Origin: Chitinophagaceae bacterium
GTDB lineage: Bacteria; Bacteroidota; Bacteroidia; Chitinophagales; Chitinophagaceae
Direction: 5' to 3'
Assembly: GCA_947463105.1 (NCBI GenBank)
Contig: CANHSD010000081.1
Span: 1-11,276, forward strand
Length of the DNA stretch: 11,276 nt
Shown: in pieces, positions 1-8,190 of the stretch
How positions within the stretch are numbered: the stretch's first letter is position 1
Layout of the letters: every line of letters begins with the position of its first letter
Program-made: the position numbers and the translations under genes
Notes under the pieces: model-generated
The model's database searches: none
Told to the model about the DNA's origin: nothing
The model's input: only the letters and a program-made list of their open reading frames with translations

Positions 1-869
1 CGTTGCAACAACTCCGAATTGCCATCCGGGCCCACTGGATATTGTGTAGGAGCCATCCGGGCATAGGTATTCCCTTTGGAATCTGTCGCTTCAAAGGAAT
101 GGATGTGTTGCGTTTCCATCTGAAAAGGTTTGTTGGCCTTTGATGGGCGCGTATCTGGAAACAATCCGCTCAGGAGTGGATTGTCAACAGAAGCTTCGCT
201 CCAGAAATAGGGTGTAAAGAATGCTACCGGACCTTTGAAATTTCCGGTATTTAGAAACAAGGTCCAACACTGATTGCCGGTTGGAACGTCTTTGCCTGCT
301 GTGACCAATTTCGGTTCAGTGAGGGGCAAAGGCAGATAGCCACTTCCGAACCATTCTCCGCAGGTGCCCTGGCGAAGATTGAGCCCGTCTGGAGGCCACA
401 ACAACCATGGACTCAGTTGTGCAACACCATATTTACCTTTGGATTTGCTCCAGTCCCTTCCCTTTCCTGCACCAGGCCCATTGGCCCATCCTGCAAAATT
501 CAATTGCACACCACCCATAATAAATTTTGGTGTTGCGGTTGCAAACTCTGTATCGCGCCACCATCCAAGTCCTCCTTCAATATCAGTATATAATTTTTCC
601 ACTGGCAGAGGTCCATCGTGTTCAGGATGCATCCAGGTGCCGAACAAGCCTGATTGAAAACTGCGTCCCGGATATTCCTTCACCAAAGGCCAAGCAGCCG
701 CATACATGGAGTAGCCTGCATTAAATGATTGATCCACTTTCTCCAGGCGTGTGATCATATACCCACCAATATTTCCTTTTCTCAGTGGTTTATTGGTGGA
801 ATCCTGCGCAGCAGCAAGGGTAGCCATCAACATGAAAAAAACATACATGATGCTGCATTTCATCTCCAT
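1..869 (-). CDS. Secreted protein of unrecognised family, C-terminus missing at window edge
   Basis: The minus strand is open from 908 to the window edge. I read 289 complete codons from the ATG at 869; the last two bases (CG-) begin an arginine codon. In-frame ATGs at 908, 869 and 863 all give a signal peptide ending LAAA before QDST, so the mature protein is the same. I prefer 869, which has GGAAAA about 8 nt upstream; 908 would add 13 residues. The mature part is rich in Gly, Trp and Pro, with segments such as GYSMYAAAWPLVKEYPG (52-68), GTWMHPEHDGPLP (77-89), GGLGWWRDTEF (99-109) and LSPWLLWPPDG (152-162). There is no transmembrane segment after the signal, so it is probably periplasmic or extracellular. 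It lies about 100 nt downstream of the esterase gene on the same strand and is likely co-transcribed. I do not recognise a family; a carbohydrate-binding or hydrolytic role is only suggested by context and the aromatic content. Confidence 0.85.
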   Translation of the reverse strand, partial: MEMKCSIMYVFFMLMATLAAAQDSTNKPLRKGNIGGYMITRLEKVDQSFNAGYSMYAAAWPLVKEYPGRSFQSGLFGTWMHPEHDGPLPVEKLYTDIEGGLGWWRDTEFATATPKFIMGGVQLNFAGWANGPGAGKGRDWSKSKGKYGVAQLSPWLLWPPDGLNLRQGTCGEWFGSGYLPLPLTEPKLVTAGKDVPTGNQCWTLFLNTGNFKGPVAFFTPYFWSEASVDNPLLSGLFPDTRPSKANKPFQMETQHIHSFEATDSKGNTYARMAPTQYPVGPDGNSELLQ

Positions 870-967
870 GAAAATGCTTTTCCAGGATAAAGATTTTGAG
901 AATGTCATTCGTTCTATTTTAAATGTTGGGTTTTAATGATTGAGATTGATGGCCTGCTTATGCAGCT

Positions 968-2749
968 TCATTTTTTCTTTTCTTTCAACAGTTTTTCTGC
1001 TTCTTGAATGATCCTGATGCGTGCAAGTTCTTCTGCCTGTTGCTGCAACATTTTCTGTTTTTTCCGGTATTCTTCATATTCACCATTCAGGTAGGGTGCC
1101 TCTGGATAATCCCAATGGTCTGTTCTAAAAAGCGGTACAGGAATAATTCTTTCTGCATCGTTGACAAGGTTGCCCAAGGGATTGCGGGCCCAGGCGTAAC
1201 GCAGTTCTACCGGATCAACAACAAGATCATTCCATACAACAACCCTTTTTTTATCATTGACTTTTTGTCCTTTTTCATTATCAATTTTCAGGTATTCGGC
1301 TTTTGCAGGATAAAAATGTTGATCAGCTCCTGCGATTGAAAAACCTTCCAAAGGCCTGTCATCAGAGGATTTCACCTCCTTGTTAAAGGTTACGATGATT
1401 CGGTCCTTGAGCCTTTCGATGCGCTTATAAATTGCCGGTTCCCATCCCAGTTTAAAACCATACTGGGTTGACAATGCCCAGCGGGCCATCCGCTCACCAA
1501 CTTCCGCTTTTTTTTGAGGATGGTACCAGTTTACTTGTTGGTCGTATGCAGCAGCATACCCTGTATTGGGTAAATCCCTAAAGGCATTGAACTGTCCTTC
1601 ACGAATGTATGGTGCAGGATCCAACATTCTCAATTCATAATTATCCAAAGTTTGTGGTTCTCCCCCGGCACTCAATTCCATGACTCCGAAGGGTAAATTT
1701 TTGTTGTTGAACAACGTCCTCCAGTCATTGATCAATGCTTTATAGTTTGCTGCGTATAATGTAGGCCGGGCATCGCCCAAGGCATTGTTATAACCCTGAT
1801 GAAAGACTACTCCTTTTACAGTGAGCCCACCAATGATTGCCACCATTCCCGTATAGGATGATCCGGGAAAATTCCTGTCAAGCGAAGGCCTTACCGAGGG
1901 CTCCACTGGCTTTGGAGCAGGTTCCAATCCCTGGCTTTTCAGGACCAGGCTTCTTTTCTCCCAATTGGTGATTTTTGTTTTAAGGTCTTCAACCGGATCA
2001 TATGCTGCCTCCTTTTCATTCCATTGCTTTACCAAGGCTTTGTTCTCAGGCATCTTGTTCAGTGTCGTGGGGCTTAGCCAGGCTTCGACCGTAGTTCCTC
2101 CCAATGATGCATCAATTAAACCAATGGGTATCTGGCTGGCCAAATGTATTCTTCTCCCGAATATATAGCCCAATCCAGAGAATGTTGCAACTGTTGAAGG
2201 AGAGCAAGCAAACCAGTATCCTTTTTTATCGTACCTGTCGTTCCAGCTATCGTATTCATTGATTCTTTCAAAATCTTTCTTTGGTAAATGACCTGCAGAA
2301 CTGGGAATGGTCATGAGGCGAATATTGGGAAAATTGGCCGATAAAACTTCTGCATCGCCATGAAAGATCCTGGATAAATCCATCTCCATGTTGCTCTGGC
2401 CTCCAAGTACCCAAACATCACCAACCAATACGTTTGTAAATACTACCGCATCAACCTTTCCGGAAACTTTCATGTCCTGGGGTTGGGTATTTGCTTTCAT
2501 GGGATCAAGATGGGTAAACCACTCCCCTTGCTGATTGGCCTGAGTCGATTTAACCTGTCCCCCAAATTCAATTTTTACGCGCTCAGATGGATTGGCCCAT
2601 CCCCAAATTTTGACAAGCTGGTCGCGCTGCAAAACCATATTGTTATCAAAAATATGGTGGGGACGAACCTGTGAGAACAATGAACCACCCAATAAAAAAA
2701 ACAATAAAAACATCATCGCTGCAGGAGCTGTTATACCCTTAGATTTCAT
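968..2749 (-). CDS. SASA-family carbohydrate O-acetylesterase (sialate O-acetylesterase-like)
   Basis: A secreted SGNH-fold esterase expected to remove O-acetyl groups from sugars in the periplasm or outside the cell. The signal peptide is residues 1-26 (hydrophobic 11-24, cut likely after LFS, before Q27). The stretch NMVLQRDQLVKIWGWA (37-52) is the typical family N-terminus. Block I GGQSNM (116-121) supplies the nucleophile Ser119. GGTTVEAWLS (217-226) is another family signature. Block III reads FHQGYNNA (316-323), where most relatives have W-Y/H-QGESNA; Asn322 is kept but the Glu position is Tyr320. The acid/base pair is probably Asp403 and His410 in DQQVNWYHP, followed by the usual K and GER. 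The C-terminal 35 residues are a Lys/Glu/Gln-rich, probably helical tail. The 593-residue length is normal. The annotation name says 'sialate', but family members act on acetylated xylan, pectin and other glycans, so the substrate is open. It is transcribed divergently from the GH123-like gene. Confidence 0.93.
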   Translation of the reverse strand: MKSKGITAPAAMMFLLFFLLGGSLFSQVRPHHIFDNNMVLQRDQLVKIWGWANPSERVKIEFGGQVKSTQANQQGEWFTHLDPMKANTQPQDMKVSGKVDAVVFTNVLVGDVWVLGGQSNMEMDLSRIFHGDAEVLSANFPNIRLMTIPSSAGHLPKKDFERINEYDSWNDRYDKKGYWFACSPSTVATFSGLGYIFGRRIHLASQIPIGLIDASLGGTTVEAWLSPTTLNKMPENKALVKQWNEKEAAYDPVEDLKTKITNWEKRSLVLKSQGLEPAPKPVEPSVRPSLDRNFPGSSYTGMVAIIGGLTVKGVVFHQGYNNALGDARPTLYAANYKALINDWRTLFNNKNLPFGVMELSAGGEPQTLDNYELRMLDPAPYIREGQFNAFRDLPNTGYAAAYDQQVNWYHPQKKAEVGERMARWALSTQYGFKLGWEPAIYKRIERLKDRIIVTFNKEVKSSDDRPLEGFSIAGADQHFYPAKAEYLKIDNEKGQKVNDKKRVVVWNDLVVDPVELRYAWARNPLGNLVNDAERIIPVPLFRTDHWDYPEAPYLNGEYEEYRKKQKMLQQQAEELARIRIIQEAEKLLKEKKK

Positions 2750-2756
2750 ACTGTAA

Positions 2757-2789
2757 GTTTAGACAATAAATTTTAGAGTAAGACTAAAC
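2757..2789. repeat. Imperfect inverted repeat next to the esterase start
   Basis: GTTTAG at 2757-2762 is the exact reverse complement of CTAAAC at 2784-2789. A second TTTAG at 2772-2776 can also pair with the same right arm, leaving a 7-nt loop. The element begins 8 bp upstream of the esterase ATG, so on the minus strand it would fall in the mRNA leader or overlap the promoter. It could be an operator or a leader hairpin, but six-base arms in AT-rich DNA may arise by chance. Confidence 0.3.
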
Positions 2790-2809
2790 AATTCTTCACC
2801 TGTTTTAAC

Positions 2810-2822
2810 CTGATTTTATCAG
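2810..2822. repeat. Short perfect hairpin in divergent spacer
   Basis: CTGAT, a TTT loop and ATCAG form a perfect 5-bp stem; two further A-T pairs are possible if one C is bulged. It lies about 60 bp from the esterase start and 100 bp from the GH123-like start. It has no adjoining T-tract that would make it a terminator. It may be a regulator site, or chance. Confidence 0.25.
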
Positions 2823-2922
2823 TTCAATAGGATTTATACGCAACAAGCGATAAATTGAAGCATTGTGTTTCCCTTTGAACCGAGTTGATAAATATAAATG
2901 AATCAGCAATGCAAAAACAGGT

Positions 2923-4737
2923 ATGAAAAACAGGAAAATAGCACAATTGAAAAAAAATACCATAGGCCTGTTTGTTGTCATTTCAGTTTGCTGTATCTCT
3001 TTTACTGTAATCAAGGATTGGGATCTTCAACCTGACCCTGTCAACCCTGCTGATGAGATCTCTGCCTGGAAGACCATCAAACCTGGCGTTCACACTGGGT
3101 TTGGATCCACTGATATTGCCTACGAAAAAAGTCTTCCTCCTTCGGGAAAAACTTCTGCTTCCGTCAATCTTCAGGGCTGGAAAGGAGAAAGGATCAATTG
3201 CCTCTTGCTTGTTTGGTCTGCTGAAAAAAAAGATGAGGTCATTGTCAGGGCAAGTCCGTTTCGCAACAGTGATCATCAACTCGATAAGGGAATCATCTCC
3301 ATATCTATCGTCAATTATGTTTTGAGCAATGAATTTGCTGGCGGATGCGGCACCAGGGATTTGGATAAATCTCCATCACAGATGAGTCCTGACCTGCTCA
3401 AAAAAGCCAACAAGTTTGGCATCAATTCCCAAGAGACAAAACCTGTATGGATTGCTGTTGAAATACCACCACAGGCGCCCCCGGGGGTTTACAAGGGAAA
3501 TATTTCAGTGGAATCGAGGTCCGGCACGGTAAACCATGCAATAACATTGGAAGTGATTAACAAGTCTCTTCCGGCGCCTTCAGCATGGTCCTTCCATCTT
3601 GACCTTTGGCAGAATCCCTATGCTGTTGGAAGGTTCAACCAGGTAAAATTATGGTCACGGGAACACATCAATCTTTTGAAACCTTTGTTGACCATGCTTG
3701 CCCAAGCGGGACAGAAATGCATCACCACAACGCTGATTGAGGACCCTTGGGCAGGTCAGACATTTGATCCATATGGGTCCATGATCAAGTGGGTCAAAAA
3801 AGCGGATGGCACCTGGTCCTATGACTATTCAGTATTTGATCTCTATGTCAACCTTGCCATGGAATCAGGGATAAAAGAACAAATCAATTGCTATTCAATG
3901 GTTCCCGTTGGCAATAAATTTTCGTGGTTTGATGAAAAGTCTTCCAAAACCATCACCATTGAATCGATACCAGGAACAAAGGCATATGAGGACATGTGGA
4001 GAAGCTTCTTGCGTGATTTCAAAGCCCATCTGAAGGCCAAGGGTTGGTTGAATAAAACGGCCATTGCGCTTGATGAACGGGAAGAAGAAGAAATGGAAAA
4101 AATGTTCGTTTTTTTGAAGGAGACAGCCCCTGAATTGAAAATTTCTATGGCTGGCTTCTATTATGGCAAAATCAACCCGGCCATTTATGATTTCAGTTCC
4201 AACTGGAGACATGTTGATACGCTTGCCGGGGATGTTATTGATGCCAGAAGACGTTCTGGCCTAAAAACAACCTATTATGTGGCCTGCGGAATACCAAAGC
4301 CCAATAATTTCACATTTTCGCCTCCTGCTGAATCCTGCTATGAAGGCTGGTTTGCCTCGGCCATGGGGTTCGATGGATTCTTAAGATGGGCCTATAACAG
4401 CTGGCCTGAAAACCCTTTGCTGGATTCCAGGTTCATCCGGTGGCCAAGTGGAGATACTTATTTTGTTTACCCAAACGCCCAAAGTTCAGTACGGTTTGAA
4501 AGGCTCAGGGAAGGCATTCAGGACTATGAGAAAATAAGAATATTGCGCAAAGAACTGGCAGAACATCCATCAAGGAAAGCCGCTGCCGCCAGAGAAGAAT
4601 TGAATAATTTCATGGGCAGCATCAACACCAAAACACTTGACAAGCGATCAGCTGCAGATGTTATCAATGAAGGAAAAAAATTATTGGCTGAGATTGCCAG
4701 ATCTGTTGATGGATACAAAGTAGAACAACAAAGATGA
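2923..4737 (+). CDS. DUF4091 / GH123-like glycoside hydrolase
   Basis: A secreted or membrane-anchored hydrolase related to GH123, whose characterised members are exo-beta-N-acetylgalactosaminidases using the substrate's acetamido group. Residues 1-9 are basic and 13-30 hydrophobic; no clean cut site or lipobox is visible (SVCCISFTV), so it may stay anchored. Residues about 45-215 look like a beta-rich N-terminal domain ending in VEIPPQAPPGVYKGNISVE, typical of this family. A TIM-barrel domain follows (about 220-540). LDERE (383-387) contains the Asp384-Glu385 pair that matches the GH123 Asp (acetamido stabiliser) and Glu (acid/base). GFDGFLRWAYNSWPENP (482-498), RWPSGDTYFVYP (506-517) and RFERLREGIQDYE (524-536) are strong DUF4091 signatures. 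The last 60 residues are helical and charged. The ATG at 2923 is the first in-frame start with a signal-like N-terminus. Its stop overlaps the sulfatase start. Family placement is firm; GalNAc specificity is inference. Confidence 0.9.
   Translation: MKNRKIAQLKKNTIGLFVVISVCCISFTVIKDWDLQPDPVNPADEISAWKTIKPGVHTGFGSTDIAYEKSLPPSGKTSASVNLQGWKGERINCLLLVWSAEKKDEVIVRASPFRNSDHQLDKGIISISIVNYVLSNEFAGGCGTRDLDKSPSQMSPDLLKKANKFGINSQETKPVWIAVEIPPQAPPGVYKGNISVESRSGTVNHAITLEVINKSLPAPSAWSFHLDLWQNPYAVGRFNQVKLWSREHINLLKPLLTMLAQAGQKCITTTLIEDPWAGQTFDPYGSMIKWVKKADGTWSYDYSVFDLYVNLAMESGIKEQINCYSMVPVGNKFSWFDEKSSKTITIESIPGTKAYEDMWRSFLRDFKAHLKAKGWLNKTAIALDEREEEEMEKMFVFLKETAPELKISMAGFYYGKINPAIYDFSSNWRHVDTLAGDVIDARRRSGLKTTYYVACGIPKPNNFTFSPPAESCYEGWFASAMGFDGFLRWAYNSWPENPLLDSRFIRWPSGDTYFVYPNAQSSVRFERLREGIQDYEKIRILRKELAEHPSRKAAAAREELNNFMGSINTKTLDKRSAADVINEGKKLLAEIARSVDGYKVEQQR
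4734..4737 (+). promoter_or_regulatory. ATGA stop-start overlap (translational coupling site)
   Basis: The TGA stop of the GH123-like gene (4735-4737) shares bases with the ATG of the sulfatase (4734-4736). No Shine-Dalgarno sequence is evident (upstream is purine-rich GTAGAACAACAAAG). Such overlaps commonly allow a terminating ribosome to restart, keeping the two products at linked levels. If translation instead starts at TTG 4791 the overlap would be incidental. Confidence 0.6.
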
Positions 4738-6242
4738 CAATATACAATGCAGTAGAAATAACAGTTGGAATACAACATAAACCAATTAAATTGGCAACAG
4801 CTCTGTTATACAAGAGCCTTTGCTCATCGGTTATCCTAATCACCTTTTTGTTTGCCAACGCATATGGTCAAACGCAGAAAATAGAAAACAAGAATTTATC
4901 TGGGACCAAAAATACAGCATTGCCAAACCTTGTTCTGATTGTTGCAGACGATCTGGGCTATGGTGATCTGGGGATCCAGGGCAGCAAACAAATTCCAACC
5001 CCGAACATCGATCAGCTTGCCAGGGAAGGCGTGATTTTTACAAACGGATATGCCTCTTCTTCTGTATGTGCTCCTTCGCGTGCGGGTCTTCTTACCGGCA
5101 AACACCAGGCTGGTTTTGGATTCAACGATAACCTTGCTGGTAATCAACCTGGATTTGATGCAAACTATCTGGGGCTTCCTTTAACTGAACAAACCCTTGC
5201 CAATAAACTCAAGTCGCTTGGTTATGCCACAGGGCTGATTGGCAAATGGCATCTTGGTGCAGCACCTCAGTTTAATCCGGTCAAAAGAGGATTTGATGAG
5301 TTCTGGGGATTTTTGGATGGAGGGAATGATTATGTTACTGCAAAACAAAATGGAACTGGCATGGAATCTGCCATCCAATGCAATTACAAAAAGCCCGGCT
5401 TGCTTACCTATATGACAGATGATATTGGAAATGAAAGCATGGATTTTATCAAGCGGCACAACAATCAACCCTTCTTTCTATACGCTGCTTTTAATGCGCC
5501 CCATGCACCCATGCAGGCAACAGATGAGGACCTGAAACGATTCAGTCATGTAAAAGACAAACTAAGGCAAACCTATTGCGCAATGGTCTACCGGCTGGAT
5601 CAAAACATTGGTAAAATAATGAAAACACTACAGGAACAAGGCCTGGAGCGCAATACCCTGGTGGTTTTCATCAGCGATAATGGCGGACCCGCAAATTCAA
5701 TTTCCAATGGTTCAATCAATGCACCGCTCCGCGGACAAAAAACCACTTTATTGGAAGGCGGGATCAGGGTGCCCTTCATTTTAAAATGGCCAGCCCTGCT
5801 TGATGGCGAAAAAAAATTCACAGCGCCGGTTTCTGCACTTGATATTTGTCCTACTTTCATTAAAGCTGCCGGCGGTCTGGTTTCGGAAAAAGATCATTAC
5901 ACAGGTGTTGATATTTTACCTTACTTGACAGGCAGTACAAAAGGGATGCCCCATCAAACCATGGAATGGCGATATACGGCAGGTGTTGCCATTCGAGACG
6001 GAGACTGGAAATTGATCAGGTTGCCAGATCGCTTACCAATGCTCTATCATCTTTCGGAGGATATTGCTGAACAACATGATGTTTCAGTTTTATACCCCGA
6101 CAAAACCAAATCGATGTTAAAAAAAATTGGAACATGGGAGATGCGTCTTCCTCATCCTGTCTTTCATGAACCAGTGGAATGGCGGATTCGTCATGTAGGA
6201 TTTTATGATGCCCCATACCAACTTGTTCAACCACAAGATTGA
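4734..6242 (+). CDS. Type I (formylglycine) sulfatase, S1 family
   Basis: A secreted sulfatase expected to hydrolyse sulfate esters on a glycan. The core C-A-P-S-R (112-116) in SSVCAPSRAGLLTGKH has Cys112, which must be converted to formylglycine. Metal and active-site motifs are complete: VADDLGYGDLG (70-80, Asp72/Asp73), GKWHLG (170-175, Lys171, His173), APHAPM (255-260, His257), SDNGG (314-318, Asp315/Asn316) and RGQKTTLLEGG (333-343, Lys336). RDGDWKLIRL (421-430) is the usual C-terminal subdomain strand. Length (502) is normal. The only early ATG, at 4734, gives an unusually long 29-residue N-region before the hydrophobic SSVILITFLFANAYG, with cleavage likely before Q46; a TTG at 4791 would give a standard signal peptide of about 26 residues. 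A Cys-type site can be matured by either FGE or anSME; neither is present here. The substrate subfamily cannot be set by eye, but the coupled GH123-like gene suggests a sulfated amino sugar. Confidence 0.95.
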   Translation: MTIYNAVEITVGIQHKPIKLATALLYKSLCSSVILITFLFANAYGQTQKIENKNLSGTKNTALPNLVLIVADDLGYGDLGIQGSKQIPTPNIDQLAREGVIFTNGYASSSVCAPSRAGLLTGKHQAGFGFNDNLAGNQPGFDANYLGLPLTEQTLANKLKSLGYATGLIGKWHLGAAPQFNPVKRGFDEFWGFLDGGNDYVTAKQNGTGMESAIQCNYKKPGLLTYMTDDIGNESMDFIKRHNNQPFFLYAAFNAPHAPMQATDEDLKRFSHVKDKLRQTYCAMVYRLDQNIGKIMKTLQEQGLERNTLVVFISDNGGPANSISNGSINAPLRGQKTTLLEGGIRVPFILKWPALLDGEKKFTAPVSALDICPTFIKAAGGLVSEKDHYTGVDILPYLTGSTKGMPHQTMEWRYTAGVAIRDGDWKLIRLPDRLPMLYHLSEDIAEQHDVSVLYPDKTKSMLKKIGTWEMRLPHPVFHEPVEWRIRHVGFYDAPYQLVQPQD

Positions 6243-6264
6243 ATCAACAGTTTAAAAAATTCTG

Positions 6265-8190
6265 ATGAACAAAAAGAATTATGCACTTCTGTTTTTCCCA
6301 ATATCACTGTTGTTGATTTTCTGTGACTGCGCTGTCGCACAAAATCAATTGACTGCAAAGAAACCCAGTGGAAAAGAAGCAATAGAAATGAGCAACAGGC
6401 TTATGCATGGCTGGAATACCTGGAATACCCGCAGTGTGTTGTCTCATGTACTGTTGCCTGAATGCTTTTCGATCAACCTTGCGATAAAAGACCAGCAGGG
6501 TAAAATCCTGGAGGAAACCTTGATTGGCCGGGATCATTATGACAGCAAAGAGCAGGTCATTGCCGGACCACATGCCTATGATGGTACTTATACGGAACTT
6601 GAAGTAGAATGGCACAATATCCGGTTACGGGTGCAAAGTGCATCAGTGGACAATGAATTGTATATACTGGTAAGCCCATTGAAAGCATCAACAGGTGATT
6701 CATTGCTGATTACACCCAAGATGCTATGGAACAGAAAAGGTCAAGTAAACATTGATCAGCATTTGATTGTCGGAAATACACCAACGAACAATATCAAAGT
6801 CTATGTCAATGGAAATACCAAAACAATATCATCCAGTGCCTTCCACATTCCCTTAGACAAAAAAATTGCAATTTCATCAGGCATGTCAAAGCCGGTGGAG
6901 TTCGTTGAGAACATGATCAAAAAGGCGAAACTGGAATTCGAGTCAGAAAGGTTCAAGGCAGATAAATCTCCAGAGACATATGATGCCATGCAAACAGTGC
7001 TTGCATGGACCACCATTTATGACCCGAACAACAATAGAATTATCAACCCAGTAAGCCGCACATTTTCAAACGACTGGGTATTGTTCGGTTGGGATACTTA
7101 TTTCGCAGCCTACATGTTATCGCTTGACAACAAGGAGCTGGCCTATGCCAATGCGATTGCTATTACAAAAGAGATTACAGACAGGGGATTTGTACCCAAC
7201 AACTCACAGTATGGGCATAAAAGTGAAGACCGGACAGAACCTCAGGTTGGATCCATTGTGGTGAGGGAGATTTACAGAAAATACAAGGAGAAATGGTTTT
7301 TAAAGGAAATATACAATGAATTGCTCAGCTGGAACCGTTGGCGCGCGGCCAACAGGGACATAGACGGATACCTTGTACATGGAACAGATCCTTATGATTA
7401 TGGCAAGAGTAAATCTCGTTCAGCCACTGAATCCGGAAAAATGAAGGCTGCCAAATGGGAATCCGGGATGGACAATTCTCCCATGTGGGACGATGCTGGT
7501 TTTGACAGCGTAAACCATCGGATGTTAATGGCTGATGTTGGATTGATGAGCCTTTACATAGCCGATTGCCAGAGCCTGTCTGAGATAGCTGCCATTTTGG
7601 GAAATGCGGATGATGCAAAAGAATTAACAGAAAGAGCAGAGAAGTATTCCAAAAAACTAGAGACACTTTGGGATGATCAGTTTGGACTATACTTGAACAA
7701 AGACCTGGTAACAGGAAAACCCAGTTACCGATTAACGCCTACTTTATTCTATCCCTTGCTGACAAAAGTTCCCAGCCTGGAGCAAGCCTCAAGGATGATG
7801 AAGGAACATTTTTACAACCCAAATGAATTCTGGGGAGAATACATCTTGCCTTCGGTTGCACGCAATGACAAGGCATTCAAGGACAACCATTACTGGAGGG
7901 GCAGGATCTGGGCACCATTGAACTTCTTGGTTTACCTGGGCATGAGAAACTACAATATACCAGGTGCCAAAAAAGATATGGTTGAAAAATCAAAAGCCTT
8001 GCTTTTAAAAACATGGTCGAGTGATCGGCATGTATGTGAAAATTATCATGCCGAAACCGGACTTGGTGGAGAAGCCAACACATGGAGTGATGCATTTTAT
8101 CATTGGGGTGCCTTGCTGGGCTTTATGGATATCATGGAAAAGGGATATGTACCTTCTCCCCAGGCGCCGATGAATAACCTAAAAAAATAA
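6265..8190 (+). CDS. GH63 / MGH1-like (alpha/alpha)6-barrel glycoside hydrolase
   Basis: A secreted hydrolase of the clan that includes GH63 glucosidases (E. coli YgjK type) and mannosylglycerate hydrolase-like proteins. Signal peptide 1-26, cut probably AVA before Q26 (the preceding LIFC is not a good lipobox). Residues about 30-225 form a beta-rich N-terminal domain, and about 235-628 the helical barrel. Signatures: DWVLFGWDTYFAAYML (270-285); WESGMDNSPMWDD (398-410), with Asp403 the likely general acid; NHYWRGRIWAPLNFLVYLGM (541-560); and CENYHAETGLGGEANTWSDAFYHWGALLGF (starting 591), with Glu592 the likely base. These inverting enzymes usually cut alpha-glucosidic or related alpha linkages, but the family is diverse and specificity cannot be read here. 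The gene starts 22 nt after the sulfatase stop and is almost certainly in the same operon. The pairing of an alpha-acting fold with GH123 and a sulfatase suggests that the substrate has mixed linkages. Confidence 0.88.
   Translation: MNKKNYALLFFPISLLLIFCDCAVAQNQLTAKKPSGKEAIEMSNRLMHGWNTWNTRSVLSHVLLPECFSINLAIKDQQGKILEETLIGRDHYDSKEQVIAGPHAYDGTYTELEVEWHNIRLRVQSASVDNELYILVSPLKASTGDSLLITPKMLWNRKGQVNIDQHLIVGNTPTNNIKVYVNGNTKTISSSAFHIPLDKKIAISSGMSKPVEFVENMIKKAKLEFESERFKADKSPETYDAMQTVLAWTTIYDPNNNRIINPVSRTFSNDWVLFGWDTYFAAYMLSLDNKELAYANAIAITKEITDRGFVPNNSQYGHKSEDRTEPQVGSIVVREIYRKYKEKWFLKEIYNELLSWNRWRAANRDIDGYLVHGTDPYDYGKSKSRSATESGKMKAAKWESGMDNSPMWDDAGFDSVNHRMLMADVGLMSLYIADCQSLSEIAAILGNADDAKELTERAEKYSKKLETLWDDQFGLYLNKDLVTGKPSYRLTPTLFYPLLTKVPSLEQASRMMKEHFYNPNEFWGEYILPSVARNDKAFKDNHYWRGRIWAPLNFLVYLGMRNYNIPGAKKDMVEKSKALLLKTWSSDRHVCENYHAETGLGGEANTWSDAFYHWGALLGFMDIMEKGYVPSPQAPMNNLKK

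Larger units (their letters stand above)
2750..2922. promoter_or_regulatory. Divergent intergenic control region
   Basis: This 173-bp AT-rich spacer lies between the start codons of the esterase (minus) and the GH123-like gene (plus), so promoters for both transcription units should be in or near it. I looked on both strands for the Bacteroidota sigma-factor consensus (TTTG, about 20 bp, TAnnTTTG) and found no convincing match; TCCCTTTG at 2870-2877 is a poor partial match. Two small inverted repeats lie within it and are listed separately. Assignment rests on gene orientation, not on a recognised motif. Confidence 0.6.

Noticed and set aside
364..936. Three plus-strand open frames (364-657, 527-724, 751-936)
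   Set aside because: They lie antisense to the left-edge secreted protein gene, which has a signal peptide and an uninterrupted frame; their translations are low-complexity and overlap each other.
954..965. CTGC-TTAT-GCAG palindrome just past the esterase stop, possible terminator
   Set aside because: Only a 4-bp stem with no T-tract on the minus strand after it, and the next gene follows on the same strand at about 100 nt.
2936..2979. Possible lipoprotein lipobox around the two cysteines of the GH123-like signal region (SVCC)
   Set aside because: The residues before the cysteines (V at -1) do not fit the lipobox, and the hydrophobic stretch continues past them.
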